Shown here piece by piece: positions 17,416 to 26,095 of a stretch of DNA of 64,000 bases; the first letter of the stretch is position 1, and each line of letters starts with the position of its first letter. Both the position numbers and the translations under genes were made by a program. The notes beneath the pieces are model-generated. The model was not told the DNA's origin, made no database searches, and saw only the letters and a list, made by a program, of their open reading frames with translations. Origin of the DNA: Stigmatella ashevillena (GTDB lineage: Bacteria; Myxococcota; Myxococcia; Myxococcales; Myxococcaceae); contig NZ_JAQNDM010000002.1 of assembly GCF_028368975.1 (NCBI RefSeq), positions 5,140,425 through 5,204,424 of the forward strand, given 5' to 3'.

Positions 17416-18423
17416 TCACGGCTTGAGTGGAATGCGACGAAGGGTCCTTCCACTGCGGATGCCGCCCGCGATGGCGTCGATTCGCATCCCTTGGATGTAA
17501 GCCGGTACGATGAGACTTGCGCGGAACGTGCCAGCAGTGTCCGTGAAGCCGCTCGCCGGAAGGACTTGTGTCGCGGGCACGGTCTCGATGCGGATCGGCA
17601 CATTGTAGGCCGCCACCCCATCCAGCGCGGCGGACACCGTCACGTCGAGCACCTCGCCTGCAGGCGGCAACTCTTCCACCCCAGGGGCCACATCGAGCGC
17701 GAGCGTACCGGGAGGTTCCGACTGGAACTGCTTCGGCTCAGTGACGACGCTCGTCCCGAGAAGGGCCGCCCCTACGCCAAACGCGGCTGAAGTCACCAAC
17801 AGCGTCCCCCCGTAGTGAGTGGCTCGCGGGGATGCGAGCAATCTCGCCGGGCATCCTCCCGCACTCAACGACAGGTGGGCCGCATCCCCGCCCCCCAGGA
17901 GCGCCGCATTCTGGAGGAGGAGTTGGACCTGGCCTGCTGCCGCTGAGGACTCGATGCAGAAGGGATACCGGAACCCGAGCCCTTCCCGATTGCCTCGCTC
18001 GGTGTCGACCCCGATGGCCACAGCGGGCGTGTCGACCGAGATGGTTGCCACCTCTGCGAAGCCTCCCAGCGTCGCCCGGACCTGGACTTCTCCCGCCTCG
18101 GGCCAAGCGAGCCGGACCTCACCCGCAAGTTCCTCGCAGGGTTCCTGCGGAACGAGCGTGGCTTGGGCCACGACCGTGGCCCCCTCGGGCTTGCTCGGAG
18201 TGATGAGTTCGACATCCGCCTGAACCGGCTTGCACAGCCCGGGAATGACGGCTCCGAGCCGCACCGTGAAGTCGCCCTTGGTCCGGAATGGGAGTGTCCC
18301 TAACCCTCCCTCTTCTGGGAAGTGGATCGAAAGCTGTGGATCGAACGCTTCCTCGGCCTCTTTGCCTCCGCACGCCAGCAGCAGCCCGGTCAGGACGAAC
18401 CGGATGAATCCAATGGACCTCAT
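17416..18423 (-). CDS. Lipoprotein, probably Ig-like beta structure
   Basis: A short signal ends in a lipobox (FVLTGLLLAC). The remaining ~315 residues are beta-rich with phrases such as GEVLDVTVSAALDGVAAYN and TAGTFRASLIVP typical of Ig-like or carboxypeptidase-regulatory folds, so it is probably an anchored structural or binding protein. No catalytic motif is seen. Its ATG overlaps the stop of the upstream 683-residue gene (ATGA at 18420-18423), so both are coupled within the leftward operon. Function unknown. Confidence 0.75.
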   Translation of the reverse strand: MRSIGFIRFVLTGLLLACGGKEAEEAFDPQLSIHFPEEGGLGTLPFRTKGDFTVRLGAVIPGLCKPVQADVELITPSKPEGATVVAQATLVPQEPCEELAGEVRLAWPEAGEVQVRATLGGFAEVATISVDTPAVAIGVDTERGNREGLGFRYPFCIESSAAAGQVQLLLQNAALLGGGDAAHLSLSAGGCPARLLASPRATHYGGTLLVTSAAFGVGAALLGTSVVTEPKQFQSEPPGTLALDVAPGVEELPPAGEVLDVTVSAALDGVAAYNVPIRIETVPATQVLPASGFTDTAGTFRASLIVPAYIQGMRIDAIAGGIRSGRTLRRIPLKP

Positions 18424-20471
18424 GGCGTCACCCCCACTGCCTTCAGCAATCCCTTACCAGCCTCTGCAAGCGTCGATACGTCCACGGACACCCCCAGCGA
18501 GAGCCCCAACCTCGGCCGATACTCCGTCCTCGGCTCGGGCACCTTCGCGCCGTCTCTGTTGTCCACCGTGATGCGCGAGCCGAGCGGCGCATCACCCGTG
18601 GCGCTCTTGACGAACCTCAGGCTGGGCCCGAAGGTGAACCAAGCCCCCCGGGACACCTCGACGCCCATCCGCAGGTTCAACTGCGAGAAGATCCCTCCCG
18701 AGGCCCCCACGAGAACGCTGGGCCCCAAAGCCAGGGCGAGCCGCCGATGGAACTGGTAGCCGAACAGGAGGGACACCGAGAACGCGTCCTGAGCCTCGTA
18801 TGTGCTGCCCAATTCGTAGATCCGCTGGGGCCCCGAAGGCCCTCCGATGGGCTCGTACTTCGGGCTGCCAAAGGAGAGGCCCTTCACAGGGGCCGCCGTC
18901 CCAGCCAACTCCACGAGCACCGGGAAGGAGGACTCCCACTCGGGCTCCAGCGTCACTGTGTTGCGAAGCTGGGGATTGTCTGGCTTTGCATCACAAGGGC
19001 TCTTGTCACAAATGTGCAGCACGGTCTCGGCCCCTGCTTCAAGCCTCCCGATGAAGAGGCTGCGGGTCCCCCAGGAAGAGAGGGGCTCGGAGCCAGCGTC
19101 GATCTTGAAGCCGGGCGTCTCACAGACGAGGGTGGGCCATCGTCGATCCACCTTCGGCGCCAGGGGGGAACCCTGTGGGTCTATCGGCGCCACTCCGAGA
19201 ACCCTGCTCCCCGGCCCTGCCACCCCCAGGGCCCTGGCCGCGAACATGACGAAATCCGCGAGGCTCTGGGAGAGGCCCTGCTGCTGTTGCCGCTTGCCGC
19301 TGCTCACGAGCGACCCGAGTTGTTCTGCCGCCGGCACCTTCTGAACCAGCACGGCGAGCGGCGTGCCCAAAGGTCTGACCGCATGGACGGCTCCGGTTTT
19401 ATACTGCACGGAGACCACCTCACCTGGAGAAGCCAGGGGCAGCTCCACTTGAGCCACCCACCGGGCAGCGGAGTCCTCCCTGAGCCAGCTCAAGACAGCG
19501 ACGGCCTGGCAGTGCGCATCTCGCACTTCACCTTCCGGCTGGCCGCCAGCATCCAGCTTCCTCGCGGCTTCCTGCAGGTCCACCAGGAGCGCTGCCCGCT
19601 GACTCTGAAACTCTCGCGCGCCGAGTGCGTTCTGGTACCGGATGAGTCTCCGGGCAACGCCGTCGAGGGAGGTTCGGATGCGCACAGCCTCTGCGCAGAG
19701 CTCCCGGAAAAGCGGTGGCTCTGCGTTCATCTCGGCCTCATTCTGGGGACACCCCAAGAGCTGATCGAGCGTAGCGAGGGCATCTTCGACAGCCGTTGCC
19801 AGCTCCTTCACGCCGCCAGGCGGAGGCGGAACGTCCGCCAGTTGTTCGGCGACCTCGGCGATCTTTCGCAGCCAGGGCTGGCCGCGGAGTGCAGCACGTT
19901 CGCGCTCGACCAAAGCCGGGGTGAGCAATTCCTTTTCCCGCGCGTCCCTCAGCGCCATGGACCGCTTCTGCTCGGCCTCGCCTCGAGGGAGGTCATAGAG
20001 GCGGACCACCAGCTTGTCTTCATCCCCCACGGGGAGCGCATCCGGCAGCCGGTACGTCACGCCATTCTTCACCTTGCCGCAGACCCGCCAAGAACTGTCT
20101 CGTGGCTTGACCCACTCGATGCTGACGAAGCCCTCCCGCCGCTCCGATTCCTCGGGCTCCGGACCCAAGTCGAACTGGACCCGCCATTGCTTCACTTCGG
20201 GAAACACTTTCACGATGCCCGTCCTCGCAACGCGGTACGCAGGCTCGGATTCAGGCGTTTCCACCAACCCAGGTATGTCCTTCGGGCAATCCGGGAATAT
20301 GTTGCCGTCACCGTCCTTCCAGCCCATGCCCATGAACTCGGGGATGCTCGGCGTTCGCAGAGGCCCCTCGCCCGCCGCCGGCAGCGCCATCAGGCACACC
20401 CCCACGGCCCATACAGCCCCGAGGCTCACCCGGTATGAGCGGTCTCTCCTGTCTCGCGTTCGAGCACCCAT
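18420..20471 (-). CDS. Exported protein with a probable outer-membrane beta-barrel C-terminus; first gene of a sigma-54 operon
   Basis: The start is the ATG at 20471, preceded by GGGAGG at good spacing; it opens a signal peptide (SLGAVWAVGVCLMALPAAG). The frame upstream crosses the promoter and is discarded. The 683-residue product has an N-terminal beta region, a helical middle (~230-350), another beta region, and a C-terminal ~140 residues whose strands (SVSLLFGYQFHRRLALALG, GGIFSQLNLRMGVEVS, WFTFGPSLRF, YRPRLGLSLGVSVDVS) look like an outer-membrane barrel. No family name can be given. It diverges from the activator at 20750 and is read from a -24/-12 promoter. Confidence 0.78.
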   Translation of the reverse strand: MGARTRDRRDRSYRVSLGAVWAVGVCLMALPAAGEGPLRTPSIPEFMGMGWKDGDGNIFPDCPKDIPGLVETPESEPAYRVARTGIVKVFPEVKQWRVQFDLGPEPEESERREGFVSIEWVKPRDSSWRVCGKVKNGVTYRLPDALPVGDEDKLVVRLYDLPRGEAEQKRSMALRDAREKELLTPALVERERAALRGQPWLRKIAEVAEQLADVPPPPGGVKELATAVEDALATLDQLLGCPQNEAEMNAEPPLFRELCAEAVRIRTSLDGVARRLIRYQNALGAREFQSQRAALLVDLQEAARKLDAGGQPEGEVRDAHCQAVAVLSWLREDSAARWVAQVELPLASPGEVVSVQYKTGAVHAVRPLGTPLAVLVQKVPAAEQLGSLVSSGKRQQQQGLSQSLADFVMFAARALGVAGPGSRVLGVAPIDPQGSPLAPKVDRRWPTLVCETPGFKIDAGSEPLSSWGTRSLFIGRLEAGAETVLHICDKSPCDAKPDNPQLRNTVTLEPEWESSFPVLVELAGTAAPVKGLSFGSPKYEPIGGPSGPQRIYELGSTYEAQDAFSVSLLFGYQFHRRLALALGPSVLVGASGGIFSQLNLRMGVEVSRGAWFTFGPSLRFVKSATGDAPLGSRITVDNRDGAKVPEPRTEYRPRLGLSLGVSVDVSTLAEAGKGLLKAVGVTP

Positions 20472-20547
20472 CAAGCCTCCCGTTGCGCAACCCCACCTTC
20501 GAAGTTGCTCCGGCTGGAGTCGCGCTCCCCCCGGCATCCAGGGCTTG

Positions 20548-20564
20548 AGCAACCCTTGCGCCAA
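20548..20564 (-). promoter_or_regulatory. Sigma-54 (-24/-12) promoter of the leftward three-gene operon
   Basis: On the minus strand the sequence is TTGGCGCAAGGGTTGCT. The invariant GG and GC are separated by exactly ten bases, with TGGC at -24 and TTGC at -12. The predicted RNA start is about 65 bases before the ATG at 20471. Confidence 0.7.
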
Positions 20565-20614
20565 GCCGTCCCCGAGAAGAATCCAGGGGTTCGCCCCACC
20601 GCCTTTCCAGTCTC

Positions 20615-20631
20615 TTGGAAGGGCTGTCCAA
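20615..20631. promoter_or_regulatory. Candidate activator binding site upstream of the leftward operon
   Basis: TTGGAAGGGCTGTCCAA is an imperfect inverted repeat whose centre is about 61.5 bp from the -24 GG. Its right half and flank (CTGTCCAATC) recur in the promoter region at 27.2 kb at the same distance from both promoters there. Confidence 0.5.
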
Positions 20632-20648
20632 TCCCGTTGAATCCCGGA

Positions 20649-20663
20649 CGCGAAGCCTTCGCG
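20649..20663. promoter_or_regulatory. Perfect 15-bp palindrome in the divergent promoter region
   Basis: CGCGAAG-C-CTTCGCG lies 86 bases before the activator start codon at 20750. It could be an autoregulatory operator or a second activator site; it has no counterpart found at 27.2 kb. Confidence 0.35.
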
Positions 20664-20749
20664 CAAATATGGCTTTGCACGAAAAACCATCCTTCTTCGC
20701 AAACTGGCGCGCCTTGGCTCCCCACGCGCTCCTTGGCTACAGTGAATCA

Positions 20750-22267
20750 ATGGAAGTCGCTTCCCAAGACGCGGTGAATCTGCAGCGAGAGAGAGATCTC
20801 TACCGAAACCTGCTGGAGCTGGGGGGCAAGGACGAGATGGAGCCTCTTCTGGAAGAGGCTCTGGCATTGATCGTCCGCATCACCTCCGCACAGCAAGGGT
20901 ACCTGGAGATCCTCGACAACCGCGGAGAGGGGCGGACCCCCCGGTGGTGGATGGCGCAAGGCTGCTATGACAACGACGTTGAGGCGATTCGAGCCGCCGT
21001 CTCTCGCGGGGTGCTCGGGGCAGCGATCGCTTCGGGTCAGACCATCGTCACGGCCTCAGCCCTCGAGGATCCCCGATTCTCGTCGCGCCGGAGCGTCCAA
21101 CGCAACAAGACAGGGGCCGTGCTGTGCGCCCCCATCAGCCACCCCCCTCTGGGAGTGGTGTACTTGCAAGATCGGTCCGAGCCAGGCCCCTTCACCGAGG
21201 AGGATCGCCAACTGGCCGAGCGGTTCGCGCGGTATCTGGCGAACCTGGCGGACCGGCTGATCTTGCGAAGGGACCGCCACGAGCCGGATCTCACTCGGCC
21301 CTTCCGCCAGAGACTCCGCGCCGAAGGGGTGATCGGTGGGAGTCCCGCGATGGCCAAAGTGCTCGAGCAGGTGTCGGTGGCTGCATCCTGTGACATCGCG
21401 GTGCTGATCACCGGCCCCTCTGGCACTGGAAAGACCCAAGTCGCACGTGTCATCCATGACAACAGCGAGCGCGCCCGGCGGCCTTTCGTGGAGCTGAACT
21501 GCGCAAACCTCCAAGAAACGCTCGCGGAGCGGGAGCTGTTCGGGGCGGTGCGTGGCGCCTTCAGCGGTGCGGACAAGCTGATGAAGGGCAAGATCGACGC
21601 GGCGGAGGGAGGAACGCTCTTCCTCGACGAGATTGGCGAGCTGCCGATGCCCGTGCAGGCCAAGCTGTTGCAGGTCCTCCAGTCCAAACAATACTTCCGC
21701 CTGGGAGACACGAGTCCGCTCGTCGCGAACGTGCGCATCATCGCGGCGACCAACAACGAGCTGAGGGCCGCCGTCGCGAAGAAGACGTTCCGGGAAGATC
21801 TCCTCTACCGGCTCGAGGTTCTCCCGATCCGAATGCCCTCCATGGCCGAACGACGCGAGGACATTCCAGCCCTCGCTGAGTACTTCTGCGCGAGGGCCTG
21901 TGAGGAGCAGAAGCGCCCCAAGCTCCGGCTGTCTCCCGCCGCGCTGCTCGCCATGAAGGCGGTGGAGTGGCCCGGCAACATCCGGGAGCTGGCCAACAAG
22001 ATCGAAGCAGCCGTGGCCCGCGCCGCGAGTCAAGGAGCCCAGCAGGTGGACCGGCGTCACCTCTTCCCGGACGACACCCCGGCGCATGGAAACCCCCGGT
22101 GGCTCAGCTACCACGAGACCACCCGCCGCTTTCAGAAACAGCTCCTGGAAAAGACCCTGGAAGAGACCAACTGGAACACCTCCGAGGCGGCGGAGCGGCT
22201 CGAGCTCTCGCGAGCCCATGTCTACAACCTGATCGCCGGCTTCGGACTCGAGAGGACGAAGCCGTGA
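20750..22267 (+). CDS. Sigma-54 enhancer-binding activator with GAF sensor domain
   Basis: Translation is placed at the ATG at 20750, where the family-like sequence begins; in-frame starts at 20669 and 20615 are possible. The 505 residues comprise a GAF domain (~20-185; a typical late segment is AVLCAPISHPPLGVVYLQD), an AAA+ domain with Walker A GPSGTGKT (~221), the sigma-54 contact loop as GAFSGA instead of GAFTGA (~269), Walker B GGTLFLDEIGEL and FREDLLYRL, and a C-terminal Fis-type helix-turn-helix (TSEAAERLELSRAHVYNLI). It has no receiver domain, so a ligand or partner kinase should control it. The kinase fusion gene follows 42 bases later and three sigma-54 promoters lie nearby. Confidence 0.93.
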   Translation: MEVASQDAVNLQRERDLYRNLLELGGKDEMEPLLEEALALIVRITSAQQGYLEILDNRGEGRTPRWWMAQGCYDNDVEAIRAAVSRGVLGAAIASGQTIVTASALEDPRFSSRRSVQRNKTGAVLCAPISHPPLGVVYLQDRSEPGPFTEEDRQLAERFARYLANLADRLILRRDRHEPDLTRPFRQRLRAEGVIGGSPAMAKVLEQVSVAASCDIAVLITGPSGTGKTQVARVIHDNSERARRPFVELNCANLQETLAERELFGAVRGAFSGADKLMKGKIDAAEGGTLFLDEIGELPMPVQAKLLQVLQSKQYFRLGDTSPLVANVRIIAATNNELRAAVAKKTFREDLLYRLEVLPIRMPSMAERREDIPALAEYFCARACEEQKRPKLRLSPAALLAMKAVEWPGNIRELANKIEAAVARAASQGAQQVDRRHLFPDDTPAHGNPRWLSYHETTRRFQKQLLEKTLEETNWNTSEAAERLELSRAHVYNLIAGFGLERTKP

Positions 22268-22309
22268 ACGGGGTGTCACCCGCTCCCGAGCGATCTGACT
22301 GGAAGGGAC

Positions 22310-25300
22310 ATGCTGCCACTCCCCAGCTGGAATCCCCCCCCGTTCATTGACGAGTACCGGCTCATCCAGCTCATCGGCCGCGGCGGCATGGGGCAGATCT
22401 ACCTCGCCGAGGACACACTGCTCGAGCGGCTCGTGGCAGTGAAGTTCGTGGCCATGATGCGCCCGGACGAGCGCGCCCGGCAGCGCTTCCAGTTGGAAGC
22501 GCGCGCCATCGCCCGGCTGTCGCATCCCAATGTCGTCTCCATCCACCGCGTGGGCGAGTTCGACAGCCGTCCCTACCTCGTCACCGAGTTCGTGCGCGGA
22601 AAGAGCATCGAGGAGTTACCCAAGCCGCTGCCCTGGAAGCAGGCGCTTCGCATCGGGAGCAGCCTGGCCCGGGGCCTGGCGGCAGCGCACCGCAGGGGCG
22701 TGCTCCACCGGGACATCAAGCCTGCCAACGTCATGCTGACCGAGGAGGAGCAGGTCAAGCTCCTGGACTTCGGTCTCGCCAAGCTGCTCGCGGTTCCGTC
22801 GGGGCCCACCGGCGAGCCGCTCGTCTCCTCGGGACCCGGTGCCAGGAGCGATCTGACGGGGGCGGGGGGAATGGTGGGAACGCCCCTCTACATGGCCCCG
22901 GAGACCCTGCAAGGAGCCGCCGCCACACGCTCGAGCGACATCTACGCAGTCGGCGCGGTGCTCTACGAACTCTGCTCGGGGACGGCGCCCCGGCAGACGG
23001 CGCCACAGCCGGCCTCGTTCGAGGACTGGACAGAGCTGGAGCCGGTACCACTCGAGCAAGTGGTGCCAGGGGTTGATCCCCGGCTCGCGACCGTCATCAC
23101 CCGCTGCCTGCAACGCGCCCCCGAGGACCGCTTCTCGTCCGCGGAGGAGCTGTGCGGGGCACTCGACGCCCTCGCCGTCGAGCGCTTCACCGGAGAGCTG
23201 CCCGAGGGCAACCCATACCGGGGCCTGCAGGCCTTCGATGCGAAGCACCGCGCGCTCTTCTTCGGCCGGGACGCGGAGAGCCTGGAGGTCATCGAGCGGC
23301 TCCGCAGCGAGCCGCTGGTTGTCGTCACAGGGGACTCCGGGGTGGGAAAGTCATCGCTGTGCAGGGCCAGTGTGCTGCCGTCGATCTCGGAAGGGACGCT
23401 CGAAGACGGCCGGACCTACCGCCTCATCAGCCTGGTGCCAGGACGCTACCCGGCCGCCACCCTCGCAGCCACGGCCGCCGCAGCGCTCGGCAAGGAAGAG
23501 GGGCCACTGACCGAGTTGCTCTGGAACGACCCAAAGGGCTTCTCCCGCGAGCTGCGAGGAAATCCCGAGCGCACCGCAGGAGTGCTCATCTTCCTGGATC
23601 AAGCGGAGGAACTCTTCACCCTGGCAACGCCCCAGGAGGCAGCAGCGCTCGGCGAGGCCCTGGGCTGGGCCATCCGCGGCTCCAAGGAGGTGCGCGTCCT
23701 GGTGACGGTGCGCGGTGACTTCCTGGCCCGGTTCGCGGGCCTTCCGGTGCTCGGAGACGAGGTGCCTCGGGGGTTGTATCTGCTCCGCGGCCTGCCCGCC
23801 GAAGCCGCGCGTGCCGCCATCGTCGAGCCGGCAAGGCGAAAGGGTGTGGCCTTCGAGTCCGAGGCCATCGTCGAAGAGCTCGTGGCCTCATCGGGCACGG
23901 CCGCGGGTGGACTTCCGCTCCTGCAGTTCGCTATGGCCGAGCTGTGGGAGACGCGCGACCGGGCACGCCATCAGATCCCAGCCTCCGCGCTCGACGCGCT
24001 GGGCGGAGTGGGTGGCGCGCTCGCACGCCACGCGGATGGGGTCCTGGCGAGTCTGCCACCGGCCTGGGCTCCGGCCGCGCGAAACATCCTCCTGCGGCTC
24101 GTGACCGCAGAGGGGACGCGGGCCCGGCGCTCCCGGGCGGAGCTTGAAGCGGCCGAGCCTCAGGCAGCGCCCGTGCTGGAAACCCTCGTGCGCAGCAGGC
24201 TGTTGGTGGCCCGGGAAGAACGCGGCGATACAGCCTATGAGGTCGCCCACGAAGCGCTGCTGCTGGGCTGGGATACGCTGCGCGGCTGGCTCGATGCGGA
24301 TGCCGGGAAGCGGAAGATCCGGGAGCGAGTCGAGGCAGCCGCGTCAGAGTGGGTCCGCCTCGAAAAGGCCCCGGAGACCCTCTGGAGCGAACGCCTGCTC
24401 GCGGAGGCGCAGATCCTTGACCCCAGTGACACCTCCCCGTTGGGGATGGGCTTCCTGACAGCATCGCGGACCCTCCTCCGCCGCAAACGCTACCGGCAAT
24501 GGGTCTTCCTGGCAGCTGCGCCCTTGGCTGTCGTGCTCGCGCTTGGCGCCATTGGGCTCAGGGATCAGTGGGAGCTTCAGCGAAGGGTGGATGAACGCTA
24601 CAAAGTGGCGGACATCGAGGCAGCCAGGGGACGGCAGTTGAAGCAAGAAGCGTCACGCCTTCGAGAGGCAGCCCATGCGCGATTCTCCACCCTGGGCCCG
24701 GCCCTGGCGGAAGAGGCCGAGAGGCGTGTGACCGAGGCGGAGGGCATCTGGACACAAGCCCAGGAGGCCGCAGAGAGCGCGGATGCCAGACTTTCGCTGG
24801 CGGCGCGGATCCTGGAAGGAACGCTGAACCTTGGAACCGGCGACGCGCGCATCCAGGCATTGTTAGGCGACGTGCTGCTCGACCGCATCGAGTTGGCGGA
24901 CTGGTTCCACCATCCAGAGCGCAGCCGTGAGCTGAGTGAGCGCCTGGATGCCTATGACAGGGATGGCTTGCGCGAAAAGCGGCTGAAGCGTCCCCCTTCC
25001 CTGTCCATCACCACGTCTCCCCCCGGGGCCTTGGTGGAACTGGAACAGTACGAAGACGAGGACGGAGACGGACGGAAGAACCGAGTGCCCACAGGCGTCC
25101 TGGGGCACGCGCCCATCTTCTCGGGTGAGCTCGCGGGCGGCCCCGGTTCCTATCTGCTCACCCTGAGAGCGCCGGACCGCATGGAGGTCCGCTACCCCCT
25201 GCTGATCGCGCCAGGGGAGTCTCTGTCGATCCACCTCTGGCTCCCGAAGAAGACCTCGATTCCGGATGGCTTCGTCTATGTGCCTCCAGGCGCGTTCCTC

Positions 25301-26080
25301 TTCGGCAGCACCGCCCCCGATGTGCTGCGGCGCGGCCTGCTCAGGGCTTCGCCGGTCCACTTGGAACGAACCGGAGCATTCCTGATCCAACGGACAGAGG
25401 TCTCATTCGGTGAGTGGATACAGTTCTTGAACAGCCTGGAATCAGAAGAGGAGCGCCGGAGACACCTGCCCCGTTCGAACAGCCCTCCCATGGCCCTCGA
25501 GCTTCGCCCTGGCGAGGACGGAAAGTGGGAGCTCGTGCTGGGGTCCGGCCCGAAGCGTGTCTCCGCGCGGGAAGGAGCACCCCTCTGGATCCCAGGCCGT
25601 CCGAAACCGCAGGAGTGGTGGCGGTTCCCTGTCATGTCGATCAGCCAGCAGGACGCCATTGCCTACACCCGCTGGCTCGGGAAGACGGGACAGGTTCCCG
25701 GCGCGAGGCTCTGCACCGAGCTCGAGTGGGAGCGGGCAGCGCGGGGGGCGGATGGGCGCGCGTACCCTCATGGAGATCTCCTGCTTCCCACGGAAGCAAC
25801 CATCGACGAGACCTACAAGCGCAAGGCGTTCGGCCCGGACGAGGTGGATGCCAACCCTGCCTCGGAGAGCCCTTTCGGGCTCTTGAACACCGCCGGGAAC
25901 GTCTACGAGTGGGTGAGCTCCATGAGGTCCAAGGACGAGGCGCTGATCCGGGGAGGCGCCTGGTACTATGATGCGTGGATCGCCTTTGCCTCGAACCGGA
26001 CCGTGGCCGATTCAGAGACCAAGGACCCCACGGTGGGGTTCAGGGTCTGTGCGACTGCGCCGCAGGCCGAGTCGCTCTAG
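22310..26080 (+). CDS. Ser/Thr kinase - STAND NTPase - membrane - FGE-like fusion protein
   Basis: The ATG at 22310 follows AAGGGA. The 1256 residues contain, in order: a kinase domain (~15-280; glycine loop GRGGMGQIY, VAVKF Lys, HRDIKPAN, DFGLAK, GTPLYMAPE); a STAND-type NTPase (from NPYRGLQAFD; Walker A GDSGVGKSS ~341, Walker-B-like LIFLDQAEEL ~427); a transmembrane helix (VFLAAAPLAVVLALGAIGL ~730); a coiled-coil stretch; a PEGA-like beta domain (~895-980); and a formylglycine-generating-enzyme (FGE/SUMF) fold (FVYVPPGAFLFGS ~985, NTAGNVYEWVSS, RGGAWYYDAW, VGFRVC). The paired active-site Cys of true FGEs are missing, so this end is probably a binding module. Kinase and NTPase are inside, the FGE end outside (inference). 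Co-transcribed with the activator. Confidence 0.92.
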   Translation: MLPLPSWNPPPFIDEYRLIQLIGRGGMGQIYLAEDTLLERLVAVKFVAMMRPDERARQRFQLEARAIARLSHPNVVSIHRVGEFDSRPYLVTEFVRGKSIEELPKPLPWKQALRIGSSLARGLAAAHRRGVLHRDIKPANVMLTEEEQVKLLDFGLAKLLAVPSGPTGEPLVSSGPGARSDLTGAGGMVGTPLYMAPETLQGAAATRSSDIYAVGAVLYELCSGTAPRQTAPQPASFEDWTELEPVPLEQVVPGVDPRLATVITRCLQRAPEDRFSSAEELCGALDALAVERFTGELPEGNPYRGLQAFDAKHRALFFGRDAESLEVIERLRSEPLVVVTGDSGVGKSSLCRASVLPSISEGTLEDGRTYRLISLVPGRYPAATLAATAAAALGKEEGPLTELLWNDPKGFSRELRGNPERTAGVLIFLDQAEELFTLATPQEAAALGEALGWAIRGSKEVRVLVTVRGDFLARFAGLPVLGDEVPRGLYLLRGLPAEAARAAIVEPARRKGVAFESEAIVEELVASSGTAAGGLPLLQFAMAELWETRDRARHQIPASALDALGGVGGALARHADGVLASLPPAWAPAARNILLRLVTAEGTRARRSRAELEAAEPQAAPVLETLVRSRLLVAREERGDTAYEVAHEALLLGWDTLRGWLDADAGKRKIRERVEAAASEWVRLEKAPETLWSERLLAEAQILDPSDTSPLGMGFLTASRTLLRRKRYRQWVFLAAAPLAVVLALGAIGLRDQWELQRRVDERYKVADIEAARGRQLKQEASRLREAAHARFSTLGPALAEEAERRVTEAEGIWTQAQEAAESADARLSLAARILEGTLNLGTGDARIQALLGDVLLDRIELADWFHHPERSRELSERLDAYDRDGLREKRLKRPPSLSITTSPPGALVELEQYEDEDGDGRKNRVPTGVLGHAPIFSGELAGGPGSYLLTLRAPDRMEVRYPLLIAPGESLSIHLWLPKKTSIPDGFVYVPPGAFLFGSTAPDVLRRGLLRASPVHLERTGAFLIQRTEVSFGEWIQFLNSLESEEERRRHLPRSNSPPMALELRPGEDGKWELVLGSGPKRVSAREGAPLWIPGRPKPQEWWRFPVMSISQQDAIAYTRWLGKTGQVPGARLCTELEWERAARGADGRAYPHGDLLLPTEATIDETYKRKAFGPDEVDANPASESPFGLLNTAGNVYEWVSSMRSKDEALIRGGAWYYDAWIAFASNRTVADSETKDPTVGFRVCATAPQAESL

Positions 26081-26095
26081 ATTCCCTCCTTGGCC

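Noticed and set aside
18747-20438. 563-codon plus-strand frame
   Set aside because: It is antisense to the 683-residue exported protein, which has a signal peptide, ribosome site and a sigma-54 promoter.
20706-20731. Possible sigma-54 promoter for the activator itself (TGGCGCGCCTTGGC and TTGGCTCCCCACGCGCT)
   Set aside because: The first has nine instead of ten bases between GG and GC; the second lacks TT before GC. Autoregulation by sigma-54 is not supported.
25259-26080. Active formylglycine-generating enzyme
   Set aside because: The catalytic Cys pair of the FGE family is absent, so only the fold is claimed.
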